Below, piece by piece: positions 50,922-59,706 of a stretch of DNA of 64,000 nucleotides (the stretch's first letter is position 1; every line of letters starts with the position of its first letter). A model generated the notes under the pieces. It was not told where the DNA came from. It searched no databases and saw nothing but the letters and a program-made list of their open reading frames with translations. Source of the DNA: Paraburkholderia fungorum (GTDB taxonomy: Bacteria; Pseudomonadota; Gammaproteobacteria; Burkholderiales; Burkholderiaceae); the NCBI RefSeq assembly GCF_900099835.1, contig NZ_FNKP01000002.1, forward strand, positions 682,001 through 746,000, written 5' to 3'. Both the position numbers and the translations under genes were made by a program.

Positions 50922-51071
50922 ATGCATTCCGGCCTGATGTTCCGACCCCGTCTGTCGACCCTCGCAAACTCGTTCGCTCCGGCGTTCGTCGCCGTTGCGC
51001 GCGCGGGCGAGTCACACGATTCGCGCGATTCGACCATCAACGCCAAAGCCAAAAAACAGCCGCTCATCTGA
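50922..51071 (+). CDS. Possible small protein, 49 residues
   Basis: ATG to TGA frame encoding MHSGLMFRPRLSTLANSFAP followed by a Ser/Asp-rich and Lys-rich end. It lies in the gap between two genes, divergent from the ATCase gene. There is no clear ribosome site. It could be real or chance; nothing identifies a function. Confidence 0.25.
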   Translation: MHSGLMFRPRLSTLANSFAPAFVAVARAGESHDSRDSTINAKAKKQPLI

Positions 51072-51198
51072 CCGGAGCACGCTGTTCCGTCAGATGATGC
51101 GACGGAACAGAACGGTCACCGCCCGCTCGCGGCACCTCCAGTTTTTCCTCCCTCGCACTGTCTGACGGAATCGATACGGTCGTCATCGAGGTAAAAAC

Positions 51199-52077
51199 AT
51201 GTCTGATTTTTCGGGTATCTGGGTTCCGCTCATCACGCCGTTTGCAAATGGCGCGGTCGATCATGCCGCGTTGCGCGCTCTGGTGCGCCGCTATGCCGAC
51301 GCCGGTATCGCCGGACTGGTCGCGCTCGGCACGACCGGCGAGCCGGCCGCGCTCGACGCCGCCGAGCAGGACGCCGTGCTGGCGACCATCCTCGACGCGG
51401 CACAGCGCGTTGAGCGCGCCACGCCGCTGCCGGTGGTGGTCGGCGTATCGGGCAACCACACGGCGAGCATGCGCGAGCGGATCGAGCAGTTGAATGCGCT
51501 GCCGATTGCCGGCGTGCTGATCGCGGCGCCGTATTACATCCGGCCGTCGCAGGCTGGGATCGTCGGGCATTTCACTGCGCTGGCCGACGCGAGCGAAAAG
51601 CCCGTGGTGCTGTACGACATCCCGTATCGCACCGGCGTGCGGCTCGAACTCGACACGTTGCTCACGCTCGCCGCGCATCCACGAATCCGGGCGGTGAAGG
51701 ACTGTTCGGGTTCGCTCGAGACCACGCTCGCGCTGATTCGCGACGGCCGTTTGCAAGTGCTCGCCGGCGAGGACATTGCGATGTTCAACACGCTGTGTCT
51801 GGGCGGCAGCGGGGCGATTGCTGCGTCCGCGCATGTGCAGCCCGCGCGTTTTGTCGCGCTGTATCGCGCGTTGGCCGAGGGGCGGCTCGACGAAGGACGG
51901 CGCATTTTTCACGCGCTTACACCGATGATCCAACTGGCGTTCGCCGAACCGAATCCCGCGCCGGTGAAGGCGTTGCTGGCCGCGCAAGGATTGATCCGCG
52001 ACGAACTGCGCATGCCGATGACGCGCGCGAGCGACGCATTGGTCGCGCGGCTTACAGCGCTCGATGGGACTGAGTAA
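51199..52077 (+). CDS. Dihydrodipicolinate synthase family aldolase
   Basis: A 292-residue DapA-type Schiff-base TIM barrel. Motifs: VALGTTGEPAALDAAEQDAV (substrate loop), catalytic Tyr in VLYDIPYRTGVRL, Lys in RAVKDCSGSLE. This could be 4-hydroxy-tetrahydrodipicolinate synthase or another pyruvate-dependent lyase; DapA normally sits elsewhere in Burkholderia, so the substrate is open. GAGG site before the ATG. Confidence 0.85.
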   Translation: MSDFSGIWVPLITPFANGAVDHAALRALVRRYADAGIAGLVALGTTGEPAALDAAEQDAVLATILDAAQRVERATPLPVVVGVSGNHTASMRERIEQLNALPIAGVLIAAPYYIRPSQAGIVGHFTALADASEKPVVLYDIPYRTGVRLELDTLLTLAAHPRIRAVKDCSGSLETTLALIRDGRLQVLAGEDIAMFNTLCLGGSGAIAASAHVQPARFVALYRALAEGRLDEGRRIFHALTPMIQLAFAEPNPAPVKALLAAQGLIRDELRMPMTRASDALVARLTALDGTE

Positions 52078-52119
52078 GCGCGGCAGGCTCGTTGAGCTGA
52101 GAGAGAAGGGTAGCGGGCG

Positions 52120-52161
52120 GCGAACGTGCCGCGCATCGCCGCAGATGCGCAGCACGTTCGC
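52120..52161. terminator. Large hairpin after the DapA-like gene
   Basis: GCGAACGTGC (52120-52129) and GCGCATC (52131-52137) pair with 52144-52150 and 52152-52161 around a six-base loop, one internal mismatch. It is the only structure in the 385-bp gap 52078-52461. No T tract, so it may be a Rho-independent pause, an RNA structure or an operator. Confidence 0.5.
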
Positions 52162-52461
52162 TACACCGCCTTCCGGTGCATCGCGTGGTTGTTCCCTATT
52201 TGAGATGAAGCTTCGCATGACCAGGTAATAATCGATGCCCTCTGTCACTCATCGCGACCGGTCTGTCTCCGGTCGATGCCGCATGCAGTCAGTCCTGCTC
52301 TCCGATTTTTCGTGCTGTTTGCCCGGGCTTCATCAGACTTGCCGGCTGTGCGTGGCAGTCATGCGGAATGCCCGGTCGTCCAATAGCGTTTGCCGCCACG
52401 TGCGCGCAAGATTTCGCACCTCGTTCTGTGCCGCACGTCGCGTGCGGCCCGGGAGCCGCTG

Positions 52462-53448
52462 ATGGCCTCCGTGTTTCGCGCCGGCAGTCAGCTTGCGAGC
52501 GGTTCGATCGATTTCGTCACGCGTCGCACGGCCGTGGCGCTGGCGGTGGGCGTGGCCTGCGGCGCGGCGGCGCTGGCGCTTGCCGCGGGCGTCGCGATCG
52601 GCATGCTGTGGTCCGCGCATCGCCTCGACGATCCGCGCGACGCTGCCGGTAACCGACTCGCAAACAGCGTCGAGCGCGATTACGCAATCGATCAGATCGG
52701 CAAGCTCAGCGCGTCGGTTGCGCAGATCGAACCGCGCATCGCGCGTCTGACGAAACAGGTCGACACATTGCGCGATTTCGAAGCGCGTCTGCATACGCCC
52801 CGGCCTGCGCCACGCGCACCGGCTGCCGTCGATTTGCCATCGGATACGTCCGCCACCGACAGCATTGGCGAAGGCGCGGGCGGTCCGGCGCTGCCGCCAC
52901 GGCGTTGCTCGGAACTTGCCGCGCAGTCGCGCGGGCGTGCCAATGCCGCCCGCACCGGCGAGCAACTGGATTGCCTGAGCAGCACGCTGTCGGCGCTCGA
53001 ACACGAGATTGCCGATCACACCCTGGCTTACGCCGCTTTTCCAGGCCGCATGCCCGCCGACGGCGCGCGCTTCGGCTCGCCGTTCGGCAATCGCAGCGAT
53101 CCGTTCACGCATCGGTTGAATTTCCATTCGGGTATCGATCTGGTGGCGAAAACCGGCACGCCGATTCTCGCCGCAGCGGGCGGGCGCGTGGTGTTCGCGG
53201 GCGAGGAAGCGGGTTATGGCAATGCCGTCGAAATCGATCACGGCAACGGTCTGATGACCCGCTACGGCCACGCGTCGAAGCTTGTCGTGCATGCCGGCGA
53301 TCTGGTGCTGCCGCGTCAATACATTGCCGATGTCGGCTCGACCGGTCGCTCGACCGGGCCGCATCTGCATTTCGAAGTGCTGGTCAACGGCATGCCGGTC
53401 GATCCGTCGGCTTACCTCGCGCTGTTCGCGCCGACGGCTCATGGCTGA
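52462..53448 (+). CDS. M23 family metallopeptidase
   Basis: 328 residues: one TM near the N-terminus (about 26-48), coiled-coil linker (IDQIGKLSASVAQIEPRIAR), and a C-terminal LytM domain with zinc motif HSGIDLVAKTGTPILAA and HLHFEVLVNG. It cuts peptidoglycan crosslinks or serves as an activator. Operon with the coiled-coil and bactofilin genes, eight-base overlap with the next. A GGGAG site precedes the ATG. Confidence 0.9.
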   Translation: MASVFRAGSQLASGSIDFVTRRTAVALAVGVACGAAALALAAGVAIGMLWSAHRLDDPRDAAGNRLANSVERDYAIDQIGKLSASVAQIEPRIARLTKQVDTLRDFEARLHTPRPAPRAPAAVDLPSDTSATDSIGEGAGGPALPPRRCSELAAQSRGRANAARTGEQLDCLSSTLSALEHEIADHTLAYAAFPGRMPADGARFGSPFGNRSDPFTHRLNFHSGIDLVAKTGTPILAAAGGRVVFAGEEAGYGNAVEIDHGNGLMTRYGHASKLVVHAGDLVLPRQYIADVGSTGRSTGPHLHFEVLVNGMPVDPSAYLALFAPTAHG

Positions 53449-53827
53449 GCGCCGGGGTCGCCGCATCGCGGACAGTCTGAGCCAGGGCGACTTCACGCTC
53501 GAACGCACGCGCCCGCCGCTATTTCGCGCGATGCTGCGCGCGCTGGTGTGCGTGTTCTGCGCAGTGGCCGGCGCAGTGGGCATCACGGCGTGGCATGCGT
53601 ATCGCGCGGATCTGCCGCCGCAACCGTGCGTCGCGCTTCCCGTCGACGAAAACCAGCAGCAGACCGAACTGGCACGCGCGCGGCTTGCTCTCGCCGAGGA
53701 ATCGGCGGCGCGCGCGGCCGTGCAGACCAGCGCCGACAAAGCCGCCGCGGAAGTCGCCCGGCTCGCCGCCGAATTGCGTTTCCTGCGCGGTCAGAGCGGC
53801 GGCCAGAGTGCATCGCCGCGCCATTGA
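53441..53827 (+). CDS. Small membrane protein with coiled coil
   Basis: 128 residues. One TM helix at about 31-50 (LRALVCVFCAVAGAVGITAW), then a coiled coil rich in Ala/Glu/Arg (ELARARLALAEESAARAAVQ). It overlaps the M23 gene by eight bases, so translation is coupled. Probably a periplasmic-domain partner of the M23 peptidase or a link to the bactofilin polymer. No family name known to me. Confidence 0.75.
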   Translation: MAERRGRRIADSLSQGDFTLERTRPPLFRAMLRALVCVFCAVAGAVGITAWHAYRADLPPQPCVALPVDENQQQTELARARLALAEESAARAAVQTSADKAAAEVARLAAELRFLRGQSGGQSASPRH

Positions 53828-53919
53828 GAGGGCGCGGCACGACTGCCCGTACCTGGCAGGGCGGGTCGTCGGCCCGCAGCGCATTACGCGCCGAATCTTT
53901 TTATTTTCGGGAGACCGTT

Positions 53920-54372
53920 ATGTTCAGCAAGAAAAAACCCGTCGGCGTGCAGCAGACCAAGCTCGCCACCCTGATCGCCAACGACGTGCGGATTGCGGGC
54001 GATCTCCAGTTCAGTGAAGGTCTGCGGATGGACGGTCACGTGAAGGGCAATGTAAGCGGGGTGCCTGGCAGTCAGACGTTGCTCGTACTGAGCGACCGTG
54101 GCTCGATCGAGGGCAATGTTCACGGCTACGACGTGGTGGTCAACGGACGGATCATCGGCGATCTGATTGCCGATCATTTCGTCGAGCTGCAAGGCAACGC
54201 GCATGTGACAGGCAACATCTACTACCAGCAGTTGCGGATGGACTGTGGCGCGTCGGTCGACGGCAAGCTGACGAAGCGGGAGACGGTGCAGGCAGGTCAG
54301 GCGATGCCGGCGGTACAGGGTTCGTCGCCGTTGCTGATGGCGGCGGACGAAGTGTTGCGCGAGGAACGCTAG
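53920..54372 (+). CDS. bacA: Bactofilin
   Basis: A 150-residue bactofilin (DUF583) cytoskeletal protein: right-handed beta-helix core from FSEGLRMDGHVKGNVSG through GSIEGNVHGYDVVVNG to LQGNAHVTGNIYYQQLR, and a short unstructured tail at both ends. Bactofilins polymerise without nucleotide and recruit peptidoglycan enzymes to shape cells. The M23 peptidase in the same operon supports this. A GGGAG site precedes ATG 53920. Confidence 0.92.
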   Translation: MFSKKKPVGVQQTKLATLIANDVRIAGDLQFSEGLRMDGHVKGNVSGVPGSQTLLVLSDRGSIEGNVHGYDVVVNGRIIGDLIADHFVELQGNAHVTGNIYYQQLRMDCGASVDGKLTKRETVQAGQAMPAVQGSSPLLMAADEVLREER

Positions 54373-54531
54373 GCGGGTTGGGCGTTGCGTGGCGCTTTAG
54401 CCGGTTGCGCTGCGGTTCAGATGGTTATGCTGCGAGTCAGGCGGCTTCGCAGCGCTTCAGATGGCTGCGCTTCGCTTCGGGCGATTCACACCGCGCATCG
54501 GGCTTCGCGGCCAGCGGCTTGAACCAGCCGC

Positions 54532-55338
54532 TCAAACCGTCCACGGCAGCGAACGCGGGCGTCCCGGAAAATCGTGTCCGGCGACCCAGCCGAGCGGCCG
54601 GCGCGCGCCGCGTTGCGCGCGCACCTCACGCGCTCTCGCGAGATGTTCCGACGCGCCGCGATCGATCGCGGCCAGCATGTCGCGCTCGACCGACAGTCGC
54701 TTGAACGCCAGCACCAGCAGCCCGCACGCCAGCAACAGATCGCCCGCGAAGACCACCGCGTAGACCGCCGATGTGGTTTGCGGATTGCCGAGCAGCAGCG
54801 ACAGGTCGATGCGATCGAGCAGCGCCAGCGTGAGCGGCACGATCGCATTGAGCGTGGAAATCGATGCGCCGATTGCCGCGATCAGACGGGCTCCGCCAAG
54901 ATGCGCACGGCGTCGGCGGCACACTTCATAGAGCGCGCCCGCGCGGCACGGCAGGAAGAACGCTACGAGCAACATCGCGCGCAGCACGACTGGCGCGTCG
55001 AACTTCAGCGCGGCGGCATACAGCACGCAGAACACCGCTGTCACGCCGAGGCCGGCGCGCCACCGTGCCGTGGCGCCGAACAGCTCGCGAGTGCCGCCCC
55101 AGATCAGCAGACGGCTTTGCAGCGCAAGCGTCGCGGAGGCGACCATCAGCAGATCGTGCTGCCACGTGAAGTGCAAGGCGAAACATGCGCTCGACGCAGC
55201 GAGCAGGAAGAAAGCGATAGCCCAGAAACGGAACGCAGCGGTCGTCGCGAACATGCGCGCGAGCGCCGTCGTAATGAGTGCGCAGCATAAAAACGTGATC
55301 AGCCACAACGAGGTCAGCGTTGCTACGTCGAATTTCAT
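54532..55338 (-). CDS. Multi-pass membrane protein, sensor-like without GGDEF
   Basis: 268 residues with about six TM segments (SLWLITFLCCALITTALARM, FWAIAFFLLAASSACFALHF and so on) and a short basic cytosolic tail. It resembles the N-terminal membrane sensor of Burkholderia diguanylate cyclases, but the chain ends before a GGDEF domain. It could be a shortened relic or a separate sensor. It lies 140 bp downstream, in the same direction, of the MHYT-GGDEF-EAL gene. Confidence 0.7.
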   Translation of the reverse strand: MKFDVATLTSLWLITFLCCALITTALARMFATTAAFRFWAIAFFLLAASSACFALHFTWQHDLLMVASATLALQSRLLIWGGTRELFGATARWRAGLGVTAVFCVLYAAALKFDAPVVLRAMLLVAFFLPCRAGALYEVCRRRRAHLGGARLIAAIGASISTLNAIVPLTLALLDRIDLSLLLGNPQTTSAVYAVVFAGDLLLACGLLVLAFKRLSVERDMLAAIDRGASEHLARAREVRAQRGARRPLGWVAGHDFPGRPRSLPWTV

Positions 55339-55480
55339 GGAATTTCCAGCCCTTGATCTGCCTGCTATCGCAGGTCGTAAAAGTGCGAATCCGGCAGCGG
55401 ATCGTCGCGCAATCTACGCAACCCGCAGATGAGGAGCGAACCACGCCCGCTCCAGTAATAGCTTTTTTCAAACGGCATCT

Positions 55481-57556
55481 TCACGCGCCCACCGGCTCCA
55501 GCCGCCCTTTGAGCATCGCGCCGAAGTCTTCGGCGCTCACGGGCTTGCCGAGCAGGAAGCCCTGCATTTCGTCGCACATCATCGACTTGAGCTTGTCGAG
55601 TTGCGATTCGGTTTCGACGCCCTCGGCCACCACGTCCATTTCCAGCGAGTGCGCGAGCGCGATGATCGCCGACACGATCGCGCTGCCTTCCGGGCCGTGC
55701 TCGTCGAGTCCGTTGGTGAAGAAGCGGTCGATCTTCAGTTGCTTCACGCGAAAACGTTGCAGATAGGCGAGGCTCGAATAGCCGGTGCCGAAATCGTCGA
55801 TCGCGATCTCAAAGCCACTGTCCTGGAACTCGCGGATCATCTCGATGGTTTTCGGCGCGTCGTGCATCGCCACCGTTTCGGTGATTTCGAACATGATCTG
55901 CGTGCACTCGACCCCTTCGGCCCGGACGATCTCCAGCATGTTCGCGACCAGATCCGGCTGTAGAAGCTGACGCGGCGACAGGTTGATCGCCACCTTCACC
56001 GCCGGCAGCCCCTCTTCGATCCAGCCGCGAATCCGGCGGCAGGTCTCGCGGACCACCCAGTAGCCGATCTGCACGATCTGCCCCGAGCGCTCGGCGAGCG
56101 GGATGAATTCGAGCGGCGTCAGCGCGCCAAGCTGCGGATGATTCAGGCGGATCAGCGCCTCGGCGCCCGCGAGTGAATCGCTGCCGCCGTGAAACTTCGG
56201 CTGGAAGTGCAGCGAGAAATGACCGGCGGTCAGCGCATCGTGCAGCGCGTTCTGGATTTGCAGCGTGCGCGTGGCGGCCTCGTTCATGCTCCGTTCGAAG
56301 AAGCGGTAGGTGCTGCGGCCCGCGCGCTTGGCTTCATACATCGCGGCGTCCGCGTGCTTCAGCAGCAGTTCGACGCTGTCGCCGTCTTGCGGATACAGCG
56401 CAATGCCGATGCTCGGCATCACCTGAAGCGGCTGTGTATCGGTCCAGCGGCCACGGCGCATGCGGTCGAGCACGCCCTCGGCGAGTCTGGCCGCATCTTC
56501 GCGCGAGCCGATGTTTTCCGACAGCACCACGAATTCGTCGCCACCCAGCCGCGCGACGGTGTCGCTCATGCGCACGCATTGCTGCAGCCGCTGCGCGAAC
56601 GCGGACAGCACCTGGTCGCCGGCCGAGTGGCCGAGCGAATCGTTGATGGTCTTGAAGCCGTCCAGGTCCATGAACAGGATCGCGAAACTCGAGCGCTGGC
56701 GGCGCGCCTGGTGGATCGCCCGTTCGATGCGCTCGGTCAGCGTGGTGCGGTTCGGCAGGCCGGTGAGGGTGTCGAGCGTGGCGAGCCGCACGATCTGGCC
56801 GTTCAGCTTCGACACCGCGCTCACGAGGAAGGTGGTGCGCGCGTCGAAACGCGACAGCATAAGCGTGACGATCAGGATCGCGAAGGTGGACAGGATCACC
56901 GCCGTAGCCAGCCACGTGGTATTCACGCCCTTGGCCGCACCGCAGATCGCGTCGGGCAGAAACTGCGCGGCGGCCATGCCGGAGTAGTGCATGCCGCTGA
57001 TCGCGACGCCCATGACCAGCGCCGCGCCAACGCGCTTGCGCATGACATGGCGTTCGTCGTCGTTACTGAGGATGCGCGCCATCCACAGCGCGGCGGTCGA
57101 CGCGCCGATCGCAATCGCAATCGAACCCGCGACCCATGCCGGCTGGTACGCGATGCCCGGCGTCATCTGCATGGCGGCCATGCCGGTGTAGTGCATGCCC
57201 GCGATGGCGATGCCCATCAGCACGCCGCCCGCCAGCAGATGGCCGAGCGTGAGCCGCATCTGGGTCGTGATGTGCAGCGCCAGAAACGACGCGCCGACTG
57301 CCAGTGCGAGCGAACACGCGGTGGTCGAGAAATCGTAGCCGAGCGGGATAGGCAGCGAAAACGCCAGCATCGCGATGAAGTGCATCGACCAGATGCCGAC
57401 GCCCAGCGCCATAGCTCCGCCAAGCCGCCACGCAAGCCGCAGGTACGTCGATGTCAGCGAGAAGATGCGGCCGGTCAGGTCGAGCGCGGTGAACGACGCA
57501 AGCGTCGCAACCACGAACGAAATGGCGACCAGCCAAAAATTGTAGGAACTCTGCAT
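55481..57556 (-). CDS. MHYT-GGDEF-EAL c-di-GMP turnover protein
   Basis: 691 residues. The N-terminal seven-TM MHYT sensor carries three motif copies (MHFIAMLAF, MHYTGMAAMQ, MHYSGMAAAQ), proposed to bind copper or diatomic gases. The GGDEF loop RLGGDEF is intact, with an I-site RMSD five residues upstream. The EAL domain has GAEALIRLNHPQLG, NLSPRQL, EITETV, IDDFGTGYSSL, LKIDRFF and AEGVET, so both synthesis and hydrolysis of c-di-GMP look possible. Inner membrane. Confidence 0.92.
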   Translation of the reverse strand: MQSSYNFWLVAISFVVATLASFTALDLTGRIFSLTSTYLRLAWRLGGAMALGVGIWSMHFIAMLAFSLPIPLGYDFSTTACSLALAVGASFLALHITTQMRLTLGHLLAGGVLMGIAIAGMHYTGMAAMQMTPGIAYQPAWVAGSIAIAIGASTAALWMARILSNDDERHVMRKRVGAALVMGVAISGMHYSGMAAAQFLPDAICGAAKGVNTTWLATAVILSTFAILIVTLMLSRFDARTTFLVSAVSKLNGQIVRLATLDTLTGLPNRTTLTERIERAIHQARRQRSSFAILFMDLDGFKTINDSLGHSAGDQVLSAFAQRLQQCVRMSDTVARLGGDEFVVLSENIGSREDAARLAEGVLDRMRRGRWTDTQPLQVMPSIGIALYPQDGDSVELLLKHADAAMYEAKRAGRSTYRFFERSMNEAATRTLQIQNALHDALTAGHFSLHFQPKFHGGSDSLAGAEALIRLNHPQLGALTPLEFIPLAERSGQIVQIGYWVVRETCRRIRGWIEEGLPAVKVAINLSPRQLLQPDLVANMLEIVRAEGVECTQIMFEITETVAMHDAPKTIEMIREFQDSGFEIAIDDFGTGYSSLAYLQRFRVKQLKIDRFFTNGLDEHGPEGSAIVSAIIALAHSLEMDVVAEGVETESQLDKLKSMMCDEMQGFLLGKPVSAEDFGAMLKGRLEPVGA

Positions 57557-57717
57557 GTTGGTCCAACCGTCGGAAGGAGGCGGCTCAGCATGTTATCGAC
57601 AGTTCAGACGATTTATTTAATTCGTTCTTAATAAGTTATCTCCGGCTGTGGTTATTTTGTGACCGGTAACGTTTATGCAGTATGGATGGTTCTCGAAACG
57701 CGTAATTCTGAGTACAC

Positions 57718-57736
57718 TTGCGAACGATTCTCATTG
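57718..57736. promoter_or_regulatory. Fur-box-like site in divergent region
   Basis: TTGCGAACGATTCTCATTG resembles Burkholderia Fur boxes of the type TTGCGAATGATTCTCATT (one difference in the core). It lies between the MHYT gene and the rhodanese gene, in the 315-bp gap. A possible iron link for one of them. Confidence 0.4.
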
Positions 57737-57871
57737 TTGGTTGGGTAGAACCGCTGCGAGGTGGTTTTGCTCGTGGCGTGATGTTGCCGGAAGTTGTCGA
57801 TTGCGCCACTGTCGTGGAGCTTTGGCGAACTCGATAATCACTGTCACCCACACCCATGAGGAGCCAGAAAG

Positions 57872-58282
57872 ATGTCGCACGTATCCGCTGTCCCCGCTGC
57901 CGAAAGCGCCGCCGCCATTGCCCACTTCAGCGCGTCGCTCGCGTTCGAAACCGATTGTTCCGATGTCCACAGCGCCTTCGCCGGCGATCCGGCTGCGGTC
58001 GACTTCGTGCTGCTCGATGTGCGCAGTCCCGCGCTGTTCGCGCGCGGCCACGTGCCGGGCGCGGTGAACCTGCCGCACGGCAAGATCGTCGAGTCGAAAC
58101 TCGCCGGTTATCCGGCCGATACGCTGTTCGTCACCTATTGCGCGGGTCCGCATTGCAACGGCGCGACGCGTGGCGCGATCCGGCTGGCGCAGCTTGGCCG
58201 GCCGGTCAAGGTGATGATCGGCGGCGTGACCGGCTGGCTGGACGAAGGCTTCGAACTGGCAAGCGTCGTTGAAGCTGTTTGA
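57872..58282 (+). CDS. Rhodanese-like domain protein
   Basis: 136 residues, a single rhodanese domain: VDFVLLDVRSPALFARGHVP, active-site loop YCAGPHCNGATRGAI with the Cys nucleophile, and VMIGGVTGWLDEGFEL. Sulfur-transferase or a sulfur-sensing partner. GAGGAG site. It lies 70 bp before the FtrA-type gene in the same direction. Confidence 0.87.
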   Translation: MSHVSAVPAAESAAAIAHFSASLAFETDCSDVHSAFAGDPAAVDFVLLDVRSPALFARGHVPGAVNLPHGKIVESKLAGYPADTLFVTYCAGPHCNGATRGAIRLAQLGRPVKVMIGGVTGWLDEGFELASVVEAV

Positions 58283-58352
58283 CCTCGTGCATCGCATTTG
58301 ACGCATCACCGGCGCGACTGGCGCGATGACTATGATCCGGTAACATCGCGCC

Positions 58353-59324
58353 ATGAAAAACCATCTCGTCGTCGCGCTGGCCTACGACCGGCTCTGCACC
58401 TTCGAATTCGGCTGCGTCACCGAACTGTTTGCGCTCGAACGCCCGGAACTCGGCGTGGACTGGTATCGCTTCGCGGTCTGCGCTGGCGAGCCGGGTCCGA
58501 TTCGCGCGGCGGGCGGCATCACCGTGGCCGCGCTGCACACGCTCAAGCTGCTCGATCGCGCGGACACCATCGTCATTCCCGGCTGGCGCGATGCGGATGA
58601 AGTGCCGCCCGAAGCTCTGCTGAAAAAAATTCGCGCCGCGTACGAGCGCGGCGCGCGTCTGTGTTCGATCTGCTCGGGCGTGTTCGTGCTGGCCGCAGCA
58701 GGCGTGCTGGACGGCAAGGCCGTCACGACCCACTGGCGTTACGCCGAAAAATTGCAGGCGCGCTACCCGCAATTGCAGGTGCGCCCCGATGCGCTGTATG
58801 TCGATGAAGGGTCGATCATCACGTCGGCGGGATCGGCGGCGGGGCTCGACATGCTGCTGCATCTGGTCCGGCGCGATCACGGCAGCGCGGTCGCGAACCG
58901 GGTCGCGCAGCGGCTGGTGGTGCCGCCGCATCGCGACGGCGGTCAGGCGCAGTTCGTGCCGCGTCCGATGCCGCAGGACGAAAGCGGCCGCCTCGCGCGC
59001 TTGATGGACTGGGTGCGCAGTCATCCCGCGCAGCCGCATACGCTGCGCTCGCTGGCCGAGCGGGCGGCGATGAGTCCGCGGACGTTGCAGCGGCAGTTTC
59101 ACGATGCCACCGGCATGGCGCCTTATGAATGGCTCGTACGCGAGCGCGTGGCCGTCGCGCGTGAGTTGCTCGAAGCGCCGTCGCCGCTGCCGATGGGGCG
59201 CGTCGCGGAACTCGCGGGTTTCGGTTCCGAGGAATCGTTGCGGCGGCATTTCAGGCGGATCGCGTTGACGAGTCCCGGCGCGTACCGGAAGAAATTCGGC
59301 GCGAGGGAGGCGGCCCAGGTTTGA
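58353..59324 (+). CDS. ftrA: FtrA-type AraC regulator (DJ-1/PfpI domain plus AraC HTH)
   Basis: 323 residues. The N-terminal DJ-1/PfpI-like sensor (LVVALAYDRLCTFEFGCVTE) has a Cys in LCSICSGVFVLAAAG. The C-terminal AraC-type double HTH is at about 220-310 (LRSLAERAAMSPRTLQRQFH, VAELAGFGSEESLRRHFRR). This is the layout of FtrA, often next to a rhodanese gene, as here. Function inferred as a regulator of the rhodanese or a sulfur/oxidative response. Confidence 0.88.
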   Translation: MKNHLVVALAYDRLCTFEFGCVTELFALERPELGVDWYRFAVCAGEPGPIRAAGGITVAALHTLKLLDRADTIVIPGWRDADEVPPEALLKKIRAAYERGARLCSICSGVFVLAAAGVLDGKAVTTHWRYAEKLQARYPQLQVRPDALYVDEGSIITSAGSAAGLDMLLHLVRRDHGSAVANRVAQRLVVPPHRDGGQAQFVPRPMPQDESGRLARLMDWVRSHPAQPHTLRSLAERAAMSPRTLQRQFHDATGMAPYEWLVRERVAVARELLEAPSPLPMGRVAELAGFGSEESLRRHFRRIALTSPGAYRKKFGAREAAQV

Positions 59325-59488
59325 CATGGGCCTGAAGTGGACGCGTTGCAAGCGTGTCTGAACCACCTCGCGCGGCTTCTTGGCCCATGCGTTGCGTGAC
59401 ATGGGCTCCATTAGCTATCCCGGTAGCCATTTGACGGGCCATCTCATGCGTGCGGCATGCACCGCAACTGCACTGCGTATGTGCGGTG

Positions 59489-59543
59489 CATTTAGCATCC
59501 ATTTACCGCGCATTTACGACGCATTTGCCCCACATTTACCGCG
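59489..59543. repeat. Five 11-bp direct repeats, CATTTACCGCG type
   Basis: Copies at 59489, 59500, 59511, 59522 and 59533: CATTTAGCATC, CATTTACCGCG, CATTTACGACG, CATTTGCCCCA, CATTTACCGCG. The 11-bp period is one helical turn, as for OmpR/PhoB-family sites. They lie about 160 bp before the next gene in the 380-bp gap 59325-59706, which shows nothing else. Confidence 0.65.
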
Positions 59544-59706
59544 TTAACACCTACCTCCACACCCCGCGCAATTGACGATTTTCTGTCAGCATCTCCGCAC
59601 AGCGCCTGTGCTCGCGCAGCACTGACAGGCCGTACTCGGGAATCAGCCAAGCGTGTCTTCGAAGCGGACCGCCAACTCGCTTCATCGTCACCGTCTTCTC
59701 GTGCTC

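Noticed and set aside
56189..57631. Rightward 480-codon frame across the MHYT-GGDEF-EAL gene
   Set aside because: Antisense shadow, Arg/His-rich, no supported start.
59489..59543. CRISPR array
   Set aside because: Repeats of 11 bp are contiguous with no spacers; better explained as regulator sites.
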